DNA of 64,000 bases from Amanita rubescens (Eukaryota > Basidiomycota > Agaricomycetes > Agaricales > Amanitaceae). Every line of letters starts with the position of its first letter. Within the stretch, counting starts at the first letter, position 1. The position numbers were made by a program, and so were the translations under genes. The notes beneath the pieces are model-generated. The model was not told where the DNA came from. It saw only the letters and a program-made list of their open reading frames with translations, and ran no database searches. Positions 10,661-23,869 of the stretch are shown here, piece after piece. The stretch spans positions 62,001 through 126,000 of the forward strand of contig WION01000002.1 in NCBI GenBank assembly GCA_015039365.1, read 5' to 3'.

Positions 10661-10983
10661 AGAAGGCCCCATACAAAAATGGGGGTGTTCAGGCTACCGT
10701 ACTTATGGGGACAGGTACGATGGCGAGGGGCAACAGAGTAACTGGGACCAAAGAGCGTGCTCGAGATTAAAGCACCATGGCCCATACCAGCTGTGAATAC
10801 TCTAGGATAGCACAGAGTGTGATCAGATGCTGACATCTTTGTGCAAAGTGTTGAGAGATAAAATGTACAGGCTAATGACTTAAGTAAGCATTAAATCGTA
10901 TTAACTTGATACTACACGATACTCTGACACCTCACGCTTTATAGACAACCGCCAACAACGAGCCAAACATTTTTCCGGAGATG
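10661..10983. other. Between PMM relic and actin copy A
   Basis: Probably the degraded 5' part of the PMM relic (possible intron ending in CTTAG at 10658-10660) plus the 3' flank of actin. No intact gene. Confidence 0.3.
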
Positions 10984-12576
10984 TTAGAAGCATTCTAACC
11001 CCCAAAGTGAGAACGGGTCAGCCAGATCGAGGGAATGCTACATACTGCGGTGAACAATTCCAGGACCAGACTCGTCGTACTCTTGCTTGGAGCACCATAA
11101 GTTCTGGAAGGTGCTGAGGGACGCCAAGATAGAGCCACCGATCCAGACAGAGTATTTACGTTCCGGGGGAGCAACGATCTTCACCTGTAGATACTATTAG
11201 CTTATGCCGACGATTCAAATGACGCCTGGTCACTCGCCTTCACGCTAGAGGGTGCCAAAGCCATAAGTTCCTTCTGCATTCTGTCGGCAATACCGGGGAA
11301 CATCGTCGTTCCTCCGGAGAGAACGACATTTCCATAGAGGTCGCGACGAATATCCAGGTCACATTTGAAGATCGAGTTGTATCTACATGGCAGTAAGTTG
11401 GTATAGGTACAAGAGATTGTAGACAAACGCACGTGGTCTCATGAATACCAGCGGCTTCGAGACCAAGGAACGCAGGTTGGAAAAGCGCCTCGGGGGCACG
11501 GAAGCTAAGACAGGCTCAGATGGTTTAGCTGTAGAGCATGTAATACACACCGCTCATTGCCAATGGTGATGATCTGACCGTCAGGCAGCTCGTACGACTT
11601 TTCAAGCGCAGATGACCGGGCAGCTGTTTGCAGTTCCGACTCAAAGTCGAGCGCAACATAGCAAAGCTTCTCCTTGATATCACGAACGATTTCGAGTTCC
11701 GCCGTCGTTCGGAAGGGATAACCGCGTTCCATGAGGTTCTTGGCCAGATAATCCGTCAAATCACGACCAGCGAGATCAATGCGTTGAATCGCGTGGGTCA
11801 AAGAGAAACCCTCGTAGATCGGGACAGTGTGGGAGACACCATCTCCAGAATCCAACACAATACCAGTAGTACGACCAGAAGCATAGAGAGATAAGACAGC
11901 CTGTACGGAAACATAAAAGGCCGGAGCATTAAAAGTTTCAAACATGATCTGCGTCATCTTTTCACGGTTGGCCTTGGGGTTGAGAGGGGCCTCGGTGAGC
12001 AGAATCGGATGTTCTTCGGGAGCGACACGAAGCTCGTTGTAGAAAGTGTGGTGCCATATCTTTTCCATATCATCCCAGTTGGTGACAACACCGTGCTCGA
12101 TGGGATACTTGAGAGTTAAGACTCCGCGCTTCGCTTGTGCCTCGTCACTGCGAAGGCAGTAAGATCAGGAATTCGTCGGTATGTGAGCTTGAAGCGTACC
12201 CGACGTAAGACTCCTTTTGATTCATTCCTACCATCACACCCTGATGACGAGGGCGACCAACGATGGAACTGGGCGGCAATGAGCTGCGGATGCACAATAT
12301 CCGATAGACTGAAGACTTACGGGAAAACGGCGCGAGGCGCATCATCACCTTCAAGAAATTCAGTACTACAGAGACAAAGTTTTGCTATTTGACATACCAG
12401 CAACTACGGAACAGGTGAGCGATGATCAACAGAAGAACACTGATGAGATACATACAACCAGCTTTGCACATGCCAGAGCCATTATCAATGACCTAGAACA
12501 GACACCGGGTGCTTAAAAAGTGCTGAACGAACAAGGTCGAAGACAGACGTACGAGAGCTGCTACTTCGTCCTCCAT
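10984..12576 (-). CDS. Actin, divergent tandem copy A
   Basis: Ten exons assemble to exactly 375 residues: 12553-12576, 12456-12492, 12398-12403, 12321-12348, 12200-12268, 11551-12147, 11433-11504, 11238-11382, 11046-11184, 10984-10994. Exon 3 is 6 nt and the last 11 nt (ending KCF). Intron 8 (11185-11237) starts with GC. All exon lengths and phases equal those of copy B 2.4 kb away, so they arose by tandem duplication. Copy A carries substitutions at positions nearly invariant in actins: GMNQKES for GMGQKDS in the D-loop (G48N, D51E), [11 protein letters not shown] for [16 protein letters not shown] for [14 protein letters not shown] for TTTAEREIV, and more. The frame is intact, so it is probably expressed and may be a specialised actin. 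Nucleotide-binding motifs ([32 protein letters not shown]) are present. Confidence 0.95.
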
Positions 12577-13370
12577 AGTATTACAAGAGTTGAAAGTTCA
12601 AGTTGTTGTTCTGTCGTCCATGGCGCTTGAAGAGTCAAATTTTATATGCAATTTGCGAGATGCGCAGCGTATGGTTTAGGTCTACAACGGGTGCTGCGAC
12701 TCGGAACTGCGAGCTGCGGCGCTGGCGTCAATAACGCACGCAGCGAGGGGACCTACTTCAAGATCATTGTTTTAGTTGATTGTGGGCCGACTTTTGCAAA
12801 ACATGGAAGGATGACCATTATGAATACGTCAGTCGACGGTCGTAAAGCCATTTATCACGTGCATGTTCAGATCGAAGTTACCGGGGAATGCACCTCCGAG
12901 TTATGTCTGCCAACCCGCTATATGTCAGTCACCCGGCGTGTTCATAACCGGTAGCACTGTCCCATCCCTGGGAGCGCCCAAGGCCCAAAAATGGAAGGTC
13001 ATTGAATGGGACGCTGAGTCGCTGACTCACATGAGGATAAGGCGAATTGAACGCCGGGCATCATGTCTGTCATCCCATCTTATGTGATAAATATCAGACA
13101 GCGAGTTGCCCGAGCTACTTGTTACCAAGTCCTGCCCGTTTTTACCGCGGAAGACTCAAATTTAGTAAAGAATGTTAGCGTCGCTCCGTTCTGGATAGTA
13201 AGATATTGCTTTTAGCCAAATGTTACTGATTTATCCGCAAAAAAACATAAAAAAAGGCATTATTCTTTAGACGAAGTTGAACGATACTACATGATCTGCC
13301 CCAAGTCTGGCGGAGAAATCTAACGTTGCTGCCGACAACCGCCAGCCAGTTGCACATTTTCCACAGATGC
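12577..13370. other. Spacer between the tandem actins
   Basis: About 790 bases: upstream region of actin copy A and 3' flank of copy B. Open frames at 12646-12954 and 12863-13087 have no recognisable content. I see no retained promoter duplication by eye. Confidence 0.4.
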
Positions 13371-14965
<1,595 letters not shown>

Positions 14966-15707
14966 GATGAGATGTTACGAGACGATGAGCGTTGATGTTC
15001 TGTCGTCGGAGATGAATTGAGGAATTTTATATCCAAACAGCGGGATGCGCAGCACACGCAAACAAAGCCAAAACGGTGGAGTCAGCGCAAGAACTGCAAT
15101 AGCGACAATCATCACAGCAATGCGACATACCTTTGTAAAAATGTACTACGAGAAGTCGGGCAGAGGGCTTTGCTTATCCGATGACGTGAGGGCAGGTCAT
15201 TTGGCTGCACGGACCAGTATTCGGCATATCGCCGTGACCGACCTCCTCGGTAAATTATCGTGTACTTGAAATTACAGGGCAAATACTAACAAAAACATTT
15301 TGGTAGCGAATGCTAGGTGATGCGGCCGTCATCGCTGCCGCATGCATTTTCAAGCACGCAAAGGACCCTTTGGATCGCAGCCAAGTTAGCGTCGATTCAT
15401 TTTATTCCGAAATCGGGGTTCCAATCCTGAGTTACAGACTTGCTATAAATAGGAATCGCGTGGTTCACAGCCTGACGCTGACATCCTGGGCCTGGCACTG
15501 GTATTGACAGCAATGCATCGAGATTCAATTGGCCTATTTCGTCCATACCTGGGAACAAGTTGCGTCGCGTTATTCGGCGACAGGCCGAACTCCCTGTCTC
15601 ATTAGTACGCGCCCGTGATTGCGTTACCGGTACTGTCTCATCCGTGGCATTCTCGACGTCTATTTAGACACACATTTCAGACACGGTTTCGCAAGTCCCC
15701 CTTCACC
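14966..15707. other. Divergent intergenic region, actin B / P450
   Basis: About 740 bases between the start of actin B (minus) and the P450 start (plus). It should hold both promoters. No coding content recognised. Confidence 0.4.
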
Positions 15708-18367
15708 ATGTTTGCCTTACCCCCAGGCCCTGTATGGATCATCCAACGTCTTCCTAGCCTCCTCACTCCTATAATTCTCCTCTATCTCCTTCGCAGGGCT
15801 ACCAGCGTCTGTTTGGGAGTGATTTTACCTCTTTGGGCAACCTTTCCCCTCGGAATACTCTTATTTCCCCTGCTCCTCGAATTACAGATTCGATGGAGTC
15901 AGTACAAGGATCGCAAGGAGGCAGAAAAACTAGGCGCAGTGATTTCACCTGAATTCAAAGCGGACTCCATTTTACCCTTTGGTCTTGGCATCTTGAAGGA
16001 GAATCTTGACGCGCTCGCTAAAAACGAGTATTTCGGTAAGTTGCTGTTTATCATGTCTATGGCTAGATTGACCTATCCATCGTCAGGCGAAGAGTGGTTC
16101 AAGCGAACTGAGCGTGCTGGATACACGTTCATGATTCGGCAATTGGCTGAAACCAGAGTATGCATGTTTACTTGACGGCTTGAGCATAGTCTGATATCGA
16201 AAAGGTCTTTACGTCAGAGCCTGAATATATCAAGGCTATTCTTGCTACCCAATTTAGCAACCATCACAAAGGTAAGGGTCTGCGCAGAGCATTTGAACAT
16301 TTGATCAATACATGCAGGTCCTGTTATCATTCATTCACTATCTTCCCTCCTCGGTCGCGGAGTTTTCAGTTCCGACGGTATGATTACCCCCTTCAACAGT
16401 GAAACAGCCGTCTAACCCCCTCTGATCTTTCAGATGAACTCTGGAAGTATGCTCACAGTTCTTCAACCCCTTTCCAATAAATTAACTTTTATCCCCATAG
16501 GTTCCACCGGGCCATGACCCGGCCTTTCTTCACTAAGGATAGAATCAGTCACTTCGATATCTTCGATCGTCACGCTCAAGATGCCATTTCTCAACTCAAA
16601 GCCCGACTCACCGAAGGATTCCCGGTCGATATTCAAGATCTCGCATCGCGCTTCACTATGGACTCTGCCACTGAATTTCTTTTCGGTCAGAACGTCCATT
16701 CCCTTGGGGCAGGGTTACCTTATCCAGGGTCGCACTATTACGCGCCCACGCTAGAACATTTGAAGCTAGCGCAGGAACAGCAACAGCATCCTGCCAACGT
16801 GTTTACGCGTTCCTTCGACGAAGCTCAGCGACGTATCGCGTTTCGATCGAGGTGGGGTGTTTACTGGCCCCTTATAGAGTTTTGGAGAGACGAAGTCAAA
16901 ACAAAAATGGTGGTTGTGAACAAATTTATTATGCCAATTTTGGAACGGGCCGTTAGAAAGAAGAAAGAGCTTGGAACTCTCGACGAGGAGAAAAAACTAA
17001 GCGGAGATCGAGAGGTTAAAGAGGGCGAAACTCTGTTGGACCACCTCATAAATTACACCGATGGTAAGTTGGTGATCGTTTGTTAGGACGTTCGCTGACC
17101 GTGCGTCAGACCAAATCGTGCTCAGAGATGAGACATTGAACATTTTGCTTGCTGGCCGTGATACAGTTAGTTTCAGCTTTTCGGGACTTGTGAATTAGCT
17201 GACCCCTGGTGTTCAGACTGCGAACACTATCACTTATGCTGCGTACCTGCTTGCAGAGCATCCCAAAGTATTGGAGCAGCTCCGCAAGGAGGTCCTTGAA
17301 ACCGTCGGAGAAACTCGGCGTCCTACCTACGATGACGTGAAGAACATGAAGTATATGCGCGCCGTTATCAATGGTAAAACTTTCTCTTCCTCTTTTCACA
17401 ACACACTAGGACTAAAAGACTGCAGAAACCCTTCGATTGTTTCCCGCAGTGTAAGTGATAATCAAAGCCTATCTTATCCGAGACTTACAAATAGGTCATA
17501 GTCCATTCAACATGCGGTAAGCATCGGGTCCCGCGGCATTTATTAAAGCAGCCGTAACACCTCGATTAGGGCAACAACGACAGCAACTGTCTGGCCTTCT
17601 AAGGATGGGGAAAGGCCGTTCTATATTCCCGCCAACACGAAGTACGTTGAACCTTCGTTCCTTTTTCATTCTGATCAAAGAAGCTAACTCCACATATAGA
17701 ACACCCTATAGCGTATTCTTGATGCACCGGCGCAAGGATCTTTGGGGTCCAGACGGTTAGTACATAACCATAATTGATCGTGGTTATCACCCGACTGACA
17801 ACCATCTTTTACGAAATGCTTGGTTACGGCTATACTTACCCACTTTTTTTCCGCTTGCGACCATATACGTACATACACCTGCAGCCGAGAGCTTCGATCC
17901 CGACCGCTTCTTGGACGACCGGCAACGCAAGTATCTTACCCCAAACCCGTTCATATTCCTTCCTTTCAATGCAGGCCCAAGGATTTGTCTCGGACAACAG
18001 GTTCGTTATCGCTTCCCGAGCGCCCGGAATATGTTTCAGTCCGTGATATACTGACACTTACTCCGATCCGTTTTCATCTAGTTCGCATACAACGAAACTT
18101 CCTTCTTTTTGATTCGACTGCTGCAACAGTTTTCATCTATCACGTTAGTACCTGATGCACAGCCGCCTGAAGCAAGGCCGCCCAAGGAATGGGCCGTGTG
18201 TCCCGGGAGGAAGGGCGAGGAGAAGGTCAGAATTAAGACGTATCTCACTATGTCGGTTTTGGTGAGTTTAAGCCCGGTTTCACAATCGATGTTGTTGGGT
18301 GCTGACCGTTTGATTTTAGGGAGGGCTTTGGGTCAAGTTGGAAGAAGCGAAGAACGATGCAGTGTAG
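15708..18367 (+). CDS. Cytochrome P450, CYP63-like
   Basis: Fifteen exons give 608 residues: 15708-16035, 16087-16157, 16205-16271, 16318-16377, 16434-16446, 16501-17063, 17110-17165, 17217-17373, 17426-17450, 17502-17516, 17570-17641, 17700-17755, 17885-18000, 18082-18261, 18320-18367. The start has a good context (CACCATG). An N-terminal hydrophobic anchor (about residues 10-60) is followed by [13 protein letters not shown], the I-helix AGRDTT (about 381), the K-helix ETLR (about 438) and the heme-Cys loop [10 protein letters not shown] (about 522-531), so it should be a functional ER monooxygenase. Length, the long N-terminus and the [13 protein letters not shown] block resemble CYP63 of wood-decay basidiomycetes, which oxidise alkanes, fatty acids and xenobiotics; the substrate here is unknown. 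Exons of 13 and 15 nt and a 129-nt intron (17756-17884) will mislead gene finders. Confidence 0.93.
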
Positions 18368-18522
18368 AAAATGGTCTTGTCGCATTTCGTTCCGCACATA
18401 GACTTTCGTAATGTTATGTCGTTCCAACCATTATGCACAGCTATGGATGTTGTCTCCTTTAATCATTCTCCTAGTGGAGATATAGATTATATATCTAATG
18501 ATGCGCCGATCATCGATCATCA
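18368..18522. other. Convergent 3' space
   Basis: Only about 155 bases separate the stop codons of the P450 and RPN10 genes, so their 3' UTRs probably overlap. Confidence 0.5.
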
Positions 18523-19899
18523 TCATTTTTTCCCTTTGCCATCTTTCCCGTTTTGATCGTCCTGGTCTTGCATACTCATCGCAATTGCTCTTTGGATTGC
18601 CTCGTCCTCATCTTCATCTTCATCCTCGCCCAGGGCGTCATCCATATCAACATCCTCGTCTTCTTCTTGCCGTTTCGACATGGCTAGGGCTTGCTGTAAT
18701 AACCGCTCTTCTTCATCTTCTGTTGGTTCTGCGGGAATAGTCGACTGAGGTGCGGCCGCAGTAGGGCCAGCCGCAGACGTCGCGCCTTGAGTGATGGGCG
18801 CTGATGGTATAGATGACGGGGCTTGCGCGGCGTTGTTTGTGGATGATTCCGCTGCCGCTGCCGCCTCTGCTGCTTCGCGTGCCTGCGCTTCTTGCATCGA
18901 CATTCTGAGAGCCTACGGGGTATTTTTGAATACCGTGTTAATTGCGGATTTGGGATTGGGGGGGACGTCACGCACCAAGGCCAATTCGGGATCCAGATTC
19001 GGGTCAACGCCGAATTCAAAGTTGGTTGTACTCGCACCACCTCCACCTCCACCTGTCTCTGCGCCGCCTGGAAGAAGTTCTTGTGGTATACTGGCGCTGC
19101 GGTCACCTGCGAGGATAGGTGAGGCGATGAGTGCCTCTGATAGAAGTTGCGTGCCGGGTGGGACGATGAGGAGATGCCTAAATCGGGGTAACGAATCTGT
19201 CAATTCTATATTCGTCTGCTCTGCAAGAGAGAGTGAAGGGATGAAAGCAAAATTGTGGTATTGGAGGGTACGGATCGAAAGGTATGTCGAGAGAAACTCA
19301 CGAGTTATCGACATTGTTAACATTCTCGACGAATGCTCTCAACACGGTCGGCTGTTCTTCATTGACACCGTTCGCCCTCTCTTCCCTAATCCCATCACCA
19401 TAACACATGAAATCAACGGCTACATTGTTCTTCTTTAGCTTTTTGGCCAGCTTTACCATCGCTCGTTCGTCTGCGGCTTCGCCCTCCAGCGGAGATGCGA
19501 CGAATACAATTATTCGCTGACGAAGCATCTTGTTCTCCCTGTGCTTCAACGCCAACTGGGCAATATTGATGGCAGTGGGAATGTCAATGGAGCCTCCGAT
19601 CTTTGAACTGGCTTGGTGGATTGCACCGAGGATCTGGCCTAAGTCTTTGGTATGTGTGACGAGGACTTCAGGTCTGCCAGCATGAGATAAATGACGTTAA
19701 TAATGGGAGTATGGAGGGGTTCATACCCTTTCCCAGCCATTGTCATGATTCCGACTGTGTTCTCTGGATTTGAGTCGATCTTGGTTTGGAAGACGGTGTT
19801 TACTGCATCGGATTGAGCCTCGAACCGCGTTGGCTGGTAATCACCATTCCGCATGTATTCCGAGTTGTCAATTAACATCATGGTTGCTTCGAGCGGCAT
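18523..19899 (-). CDS. RPN10: 26S proteasome regulatory subunit RPN10 (S5a)
   Basis: Four exons (19727-19899, 19302-19673, 18976-19177, 18523-18912) give 378 residues. The N-terminal von Willebrand A domain is highly conserved: [60 protein letters not shown]. The C-terminus has two ubiquitin-interacting motifs of the E-x3-A-h-x2-S type ([13 protein letters not shown] and [12 protein letters not shown]) flanked by acidic runs. RPN10 captures polyubiquitylated substrates at the base-lid interface of the proteasome. Introns are 53, 124 and 63 nt. It lies head-to-head with an F-box gene, and a broken copy of its first exon lies at 25.7-25.9 kb. Confidence 0.97.
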
Positions 19900-20014
19900 C
19901 TTGACTTGGCGGAAGGATGTCAGGGGAGATGACGCGTCGACGCGCTTATTTGGTCATATTTGCTGCGTCACACCGTTTCGACAACTTCAAAGCTTCAGAC
20001 GTTCAATCTATTGC
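19900..20014. promoter_or_regulatory. Shared divergent promoter region RPN10 / F-box A
   Basis: Only 115 bases lie between the RPN10 start codon (minus) and the F-box A start (plus). Both promoters must sit here or reach into the neighbours. I see no clear TATA box. Part of this segment is duplicated at 25919-26000. Confidence 0.45.
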
Positions 20015-21391
20015 ATGGCTGGGGATCGTATGTGTGGCCCCTGCACCATAACCGCAAAAAATGTTGATGATCTCTTGGTAGAGGATGCTACGAGGTGGAT
20101 GCATCCGAAAATATGTGATAAAATCGAAGAATTGGAACCCAAGGGGCGCGACTCGTATTTTCCTATCAATCAGCTGCCCGCAGACGTCCTCACAGAGATA
20201 TTCATCCAATGTTTACCTAAAGTCAAATTATGGCCTAAAATTAAAGGCAAATCGACCAAGGACGTCGCCCCTCTCTTGCTCTGCAATGTCTGTTCCTCGT
20301 GGCGTGCATTGGCAGTTTCTATGCCATGTCTCTGGCAACGGTTGTTTATAACTTTTAAAAGGGAGCCGAAGCGGAAGGAAGAAGCTGTCTCCATGACGCA
20401 CATTTGGATTAAGCGATCGGGCGAGCTCCCCCTAACTTTGGGTCTGACCGAATATACAGGTGATGACTTTCGTCAAGCCCTCTTGAATGCACTCATCAGC
20501 TACGCATCAAGATGGGAGCATGTCAACTTCCATCATCTTATCTCTTTACCTCGGGTTGGACATATGCCTTGTCTGCGCTCCTTCGACATGACAATTAATA
20601 ATTTCCCTTTTACTTCGTGCCCCAAACTATCTCGAATATCATGCTGGTACTTTGGGCGCATATCCTCGGCCCCTCTCCCATGGCCGCAACTGACGCATAT
20701 TAAGCTGTGTCGTTCCTTGTCAGAAGAGCAAGCACTTTTCATCATCCAATCCTGCCCAAAGCTGACAGATTTGGACGTCAAGCTATTCAACCACGATGTC
20801 CACGAATCCTTGTCACGCGAAGTGGTCGTAAACAAAAGCTTGCAGAGACTGCGGCTCGGCGTCTACCAACTTGGTGATCCACTTCTCAAAAGACTCACAT
20901 TGCCTGTCTTGACCGATATTTCCATTAAATTCAAGGAATCCGCGTCGACGCACGGTTTCCAGCAGGAGCTTTTACGCTTCTTCTCGAGGTCCAAATGCAA
21001 ATTAGACCGATTGAACCTTGGTGACTGTGATTTCGATGATGCGGAACTTTTTGAATGCCTCAAACACGACAGCTGCACAAGTCTCATCGACCTTGAAATA
21101 TTAATGTTATACGATACGCCTATACTCACAGATTCTATCCTCGTCGCGCTCACAGACGTGCCGTCAGCGGGAAATCGTGTGTTATTACCCAGACTAGCAC
21201 ATCTTACACTTGTAGCATCTTTGGGCGGATCACCAGGCAGTTTGGGTAAAATGATCCTGTCGCGCCGCATCCCATGCCACAACAGAGATCGGCTCCAGCG
21301 TTTGGTTATTCATAACCCAGAACTCGACGAACAGGACTTAATCCTCCTTGAATTAGCGAAGAGTCAGGGATTAGACGTCATATCTTTTTAG
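20015..21391 (+). CDS. F-box/LRR-like protein, copy A
   Basis: A 13-nt first exon (20015-20027: ATG GCT GGG GAT C) joins exon 2 (20082-21391) across a GTATGT...GGTAG intron; 440 residues. The F-box lies at about residues 35-85 (INQLPADVLTEIFIQCLP...LLLCNVCSSWRALAVSMPCLW), followed by degenerate leucine-rich repeats (CPKLTDLDVKL, LPVLTDISIKF, RLAHLTLVASLGG). Such proteins act as SCF ubiquitin-ligase adaptors, binding Skp1 through the F-box and substrates through the repeats; the substrate is unknown. At least six relatives lie in this window. The same-phase tiny first exon in copies A, B, D and E supports the start. The open frame from 19853 overlaps RPN10 antisense and is not the real N-terminus. 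Confidence 0.85.
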   Translation: MAGDRMCGPCTITAKNVDDLLVEDATRWMHPKICDKIEELEPKGRDSYFPINQLPADVLTEIFIQCLPKVKLWPKIKGKSTKDVAPLLLCNVCSSWRALAVSMPCLWQRLFITFKREPKRKEEAVSMTHIWIKRSGELPLTLGLTEYTGDDFRQALLNALISYASRWEHVNFHHLISLPRVGHMPCLRSFDMTINNFPFTSCPKLSRISCWYFGRISSAPLPWPQLTHIKLCRSLSEEQALFIIQSCPKLTDLDVKLFNHDVHESLSREVVVNKSLQRLRLGVYQLGDPLLKRLTLPVLTDISIKFKESASTHGFQQELLRFFSRSKCKLDRLNLGDCDFDDAELFECLKHDSCTSLIDLEILMLYDTPILTDSILVALTDVPSAGNRVLLPRLAHLTLVASLGGSPGSLGKMILSRRIPCHNRDRLQRLVIHNPELDEQDLILLELAKSQGLDVISF

Positions 21392-21675
21392 CCACGACTA
21401 TTCTTTCATACCTTTGTGTGTAGATAAGATGTTGTACGTACGCGTTGACGGTGATGTAACATGTTTACATCATACCAACGTACCATAATCCGAACATCCT
21501 GATGCAGCCAGTGCTGAAAGCAACGAATATCGCCATTGACACGTTTGACACCTAGAAGGCATGTTCCCATTTTGTTCATTCCGTCCGCTTAGCACACTTA
21601 CTCCATAGTTACCATTCACTCTAGCGCGCTTTGTGATGTATAACATAGGCGGATTTGCTGAAAAGATGGAAGACT
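21392..21675. other. 3' flank of F-box A
   Basis: No gene seen; likely 3' UTR and spacer. Confidence 0.35.
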
Positions 21676-21960
21676 ACATACGAAGACTTCAGCAGGCACC
21701 TGTAGCTGTCAAGCGGGAGGAAACTCTGGCTGATGTTCAAGAATCAAGATCATAATGCGACGTATGATGTTATCAAGGAGGCCTTGAATCATGTCCAGGG
21801 CGGGTGCCAACTTGTGCACTTCTTGGACGTCCAGATGGTTGATGGCAGTTTGACGCACAGCTATTGTGCGAAGAACAAAACCGTTGAGGATGATATGTAA
21901 AGTGGCTGACGTACTAACATCCCAGTGTAGGTTTTCATGTAACAACTTTCAAAGTAGTTA
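21676..21960. repeat. Duplicated block, copy 1 (also at 32008-32330)
   Basis: The sequence from GACTTCAGCAGGCACCTGTA through CTTGTGCACTTCTTGGACGT to GAAGAACAAAACCGTTGAGG recurs with small indels at 32.0-32.3 kb, each time downstream of an F-box copy. Minus-strand translations agree over short stretches (FVLRT, RQTA, LDVQEVHK, IRRIMIL, ending EH-x4-PPA-stop) but differ in frame. It may be a remnant of a small minus-strand gene carried with the F-box duplication. It also has a plus-strand frame (MEDYIRRLQQAPVAVK...). I cannot decide which, if either, is expressed. Confidence 0.5.
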
Positions 21961-22063
21961 TAGTATCATTGAAAGTGCTCCATAGCGATCCGTTGTTTAT
22001 CATCTTCTCAGTAGTCTAGAGTACGAGATGGTATTTGTGACCGCGTGGAAGAAATTTTACTTT

Positions 22064-22938
22064 TTAATTGCCGAACGATATCTGACGGTTCTTTCGTACA
22101 AAATGGTTGGTACCCACACGTTTGTGTGAGCCAGTGCGCCGTGGTTTTTGCAACTTCGGAACAACAACAGATTTCACATTCGTTCTGGCATTGACCTGGA
22201 ACACAACGTTTAATTCAATAAACAAATCGGTTCTGATAAAGCGCACCCTTCTGATCTTCAAGTTGTTCCTATGAGATCCAGAAACAGCGGCGATTGCAAC
22301 TGAATCCTCATGGTCCGACTCGATTGTGTTCTAGAAGCGTCATCAACATTCATCGGATCAAAAAGAACAAAGCATACATCGTCGTGCACCATCGAAGAGG
22401 TATCCGACTCGGGCTCTGCTTCCGCCTTTAAAGATTGTAGTGAGTATTTAATTTTCTTGAACTAAATAAAACGAAGAGATAGTACCTTTCGTTTCTGGCG
22501 AGTATTTTTTCCCGGGACGTCCGAATCGTCGTTCATGCCGGCGACACGCTTCAGTTTATGAGCCAGATTGGCATGAACCTGCTCAATCGCCACCCAATAA
22601 ATTGTATGCTTGGGGACACGTATCGTCCTATCACTGAGCTGTCTCTCCTCCTCCTGGACGGTACGTCCTTTCCTCTTCTTCGTCGAGATCCAAAAGAAAT
22701 CCGACTTTATCTCATATCCTGCGAGCTCTTCATCCCATTTGTCCCAATCCAAGTAAAACACGGTTTCGGAGTTGGTGTGCCGCTTGGCGATAGTAATTTG
22801 GATCGGGGCAACATAAGTCGTCTTTTTCTCTTGTTGACCGTCGTGTCGTCCTAGTGGTAACCAGTAAGATCGAAGGCCTGCGGCGCTCGGCGCTCTGGTT
22901 AGTAGACGTTTTGGCGAGTCAGTATGTAATGCCACCAA
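22064..22938 (-). CDS. Unrecognised protein, three 3' exons; 5' end unresolved
   Basis: Three exons join in phase 0: 22486 to about 22938, 22378-22425 and 22064-22330. Introns are 22426-22485 (GTACTA...AAAG) and 22331-22377 (GTATGC...TGACG...CTAG). The protein has a charged, Trp-rich segment (YLDWDKWDEELAGYEIKSDF), a basic stretch (TKKRKGR), an acidic linker (AEAEPESDTSS) and a basic C-terminus (TGSHKRVGTNHFVRKNRQ). I recognise no family; the basic and acidic patches could suit a nuclear protein. The same frame is open again upstream (22945-23169, starting MALIEVESRV) but for TAG TAA at 22939-22944, so an intron probably removes that point and the true start lies further upstream. Confidence 0.5.
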
Positions 22939-23869
22939 TCTTTACTATTGCCAGGGTCGCTCAGAAAGAAAAGGAGGTCCAGAAGCAGGACTATCAAAGG
23001 CTGCCAGTGTGTAGAGCCGTGACGAAGAAGTCCAACCGTCTGCTGCTACAGCTGCTGCAGAGCATTGAGTCGTGGGTAGTGTATACTCATGCTCGCCAGC
23101 GTTCCATAGTAAGCAGCATCTTTCGGGAGATGACTCGGACACGCGACTTTCTACCTCGATTAATGCCACCTCGACGGTTCGTATCGCGGATACACAGCGC
23201 GATCACCGTGAACCGCTGTGAGCTTCGCTGCTACTCTCGCTCAAGTTGATTGGGACAACAACAACAACGGTGTGCGAGTAGGAGCGTACAGATTCGGGTG
23301 ACGCGTAATTTTTGGTGGAGTGGCGGGGCTTCATGCGGTGGGTTGATAGTAGGGAGGGTCCGAAGGCGAGGATGCTCAAGAGACTCCGAGGTGGCAGTTG
23401 CATCAGGTATAGTCTAGGGTTTATGAAACAGCACAACAGTAGCATGTACGTGAAAAGTACATGAATGGCATTGTGTCGTTGTCAATTTGACCTAACATGA
23501 TTATTTCAAAACCGAGCGAAAGTTGTCGATGTTCGAAAACACACCATCCCCGTCTTCCTCATCCTCCTCGTCTACTCTACGTGACCCAGCAAAAGCACCA
23601 CAGAGCAGGACGAGCATTAAGACACGCTCGTTACTCCGCTTAATGCAGTGTAGGTGACGTTGTCCGTCTGTAGTTCGAATCAGGCCGGGGTCAATGTTTG
23701 GATCTATCATCTACGATCCATCAAACGCGTACGTAACCGCGGAACACAACCTTCTCTACCACCACCTGACAGTTCGCCGTCGACTCTGCGCATACCACTA
23801 ACGGTCCAAGCTCCCACAACTGAGCGTACTCAAGTCGCGTCTCTGTACACATCAAAGAACTAGTGGGGG
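22939..23869. other. Probable 5' part of the unresolved gene, then spacer
   Basis: Minus-strand frames at 22945-23169 and 23203-23445 have protein-like composition (the latter contains MQLPPRSLLSILAFGPSLLS) and may be 5' exons of the previous entry, but I could not splice them. From about 23700 to 23869 the DNA matches 33430-33594 upstream of F-box D, with a shared plus-strand reading NAYVT-x2-x-NLLYH-x-L-x-VRRRLC, part of a duplicated block. Confidence 0.35.

Noticed and set aside
18791..19438. 215-codon plus-strand frame
   Set aside because: Antisense shadow of RPN10 exons 2-4; the minus strand encodes a well-known protein.
19853..20014. Open frame extending F-box A upstream by 54 codons
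   Set aside because: It is antisense to RPN10 exon 1, and all other family members start with a 13-19 nt exon followed by a phase-1 intron, which places the start at 20015.
20863..21282. Minus-strand frames inside F-box genes (also at 24611-25246 and 41396-41719)
   Set aside because: They recur at the same place in each F-box copy because the coding strand is shared; Ser/Arg-rich composition is typical of antisense frames.
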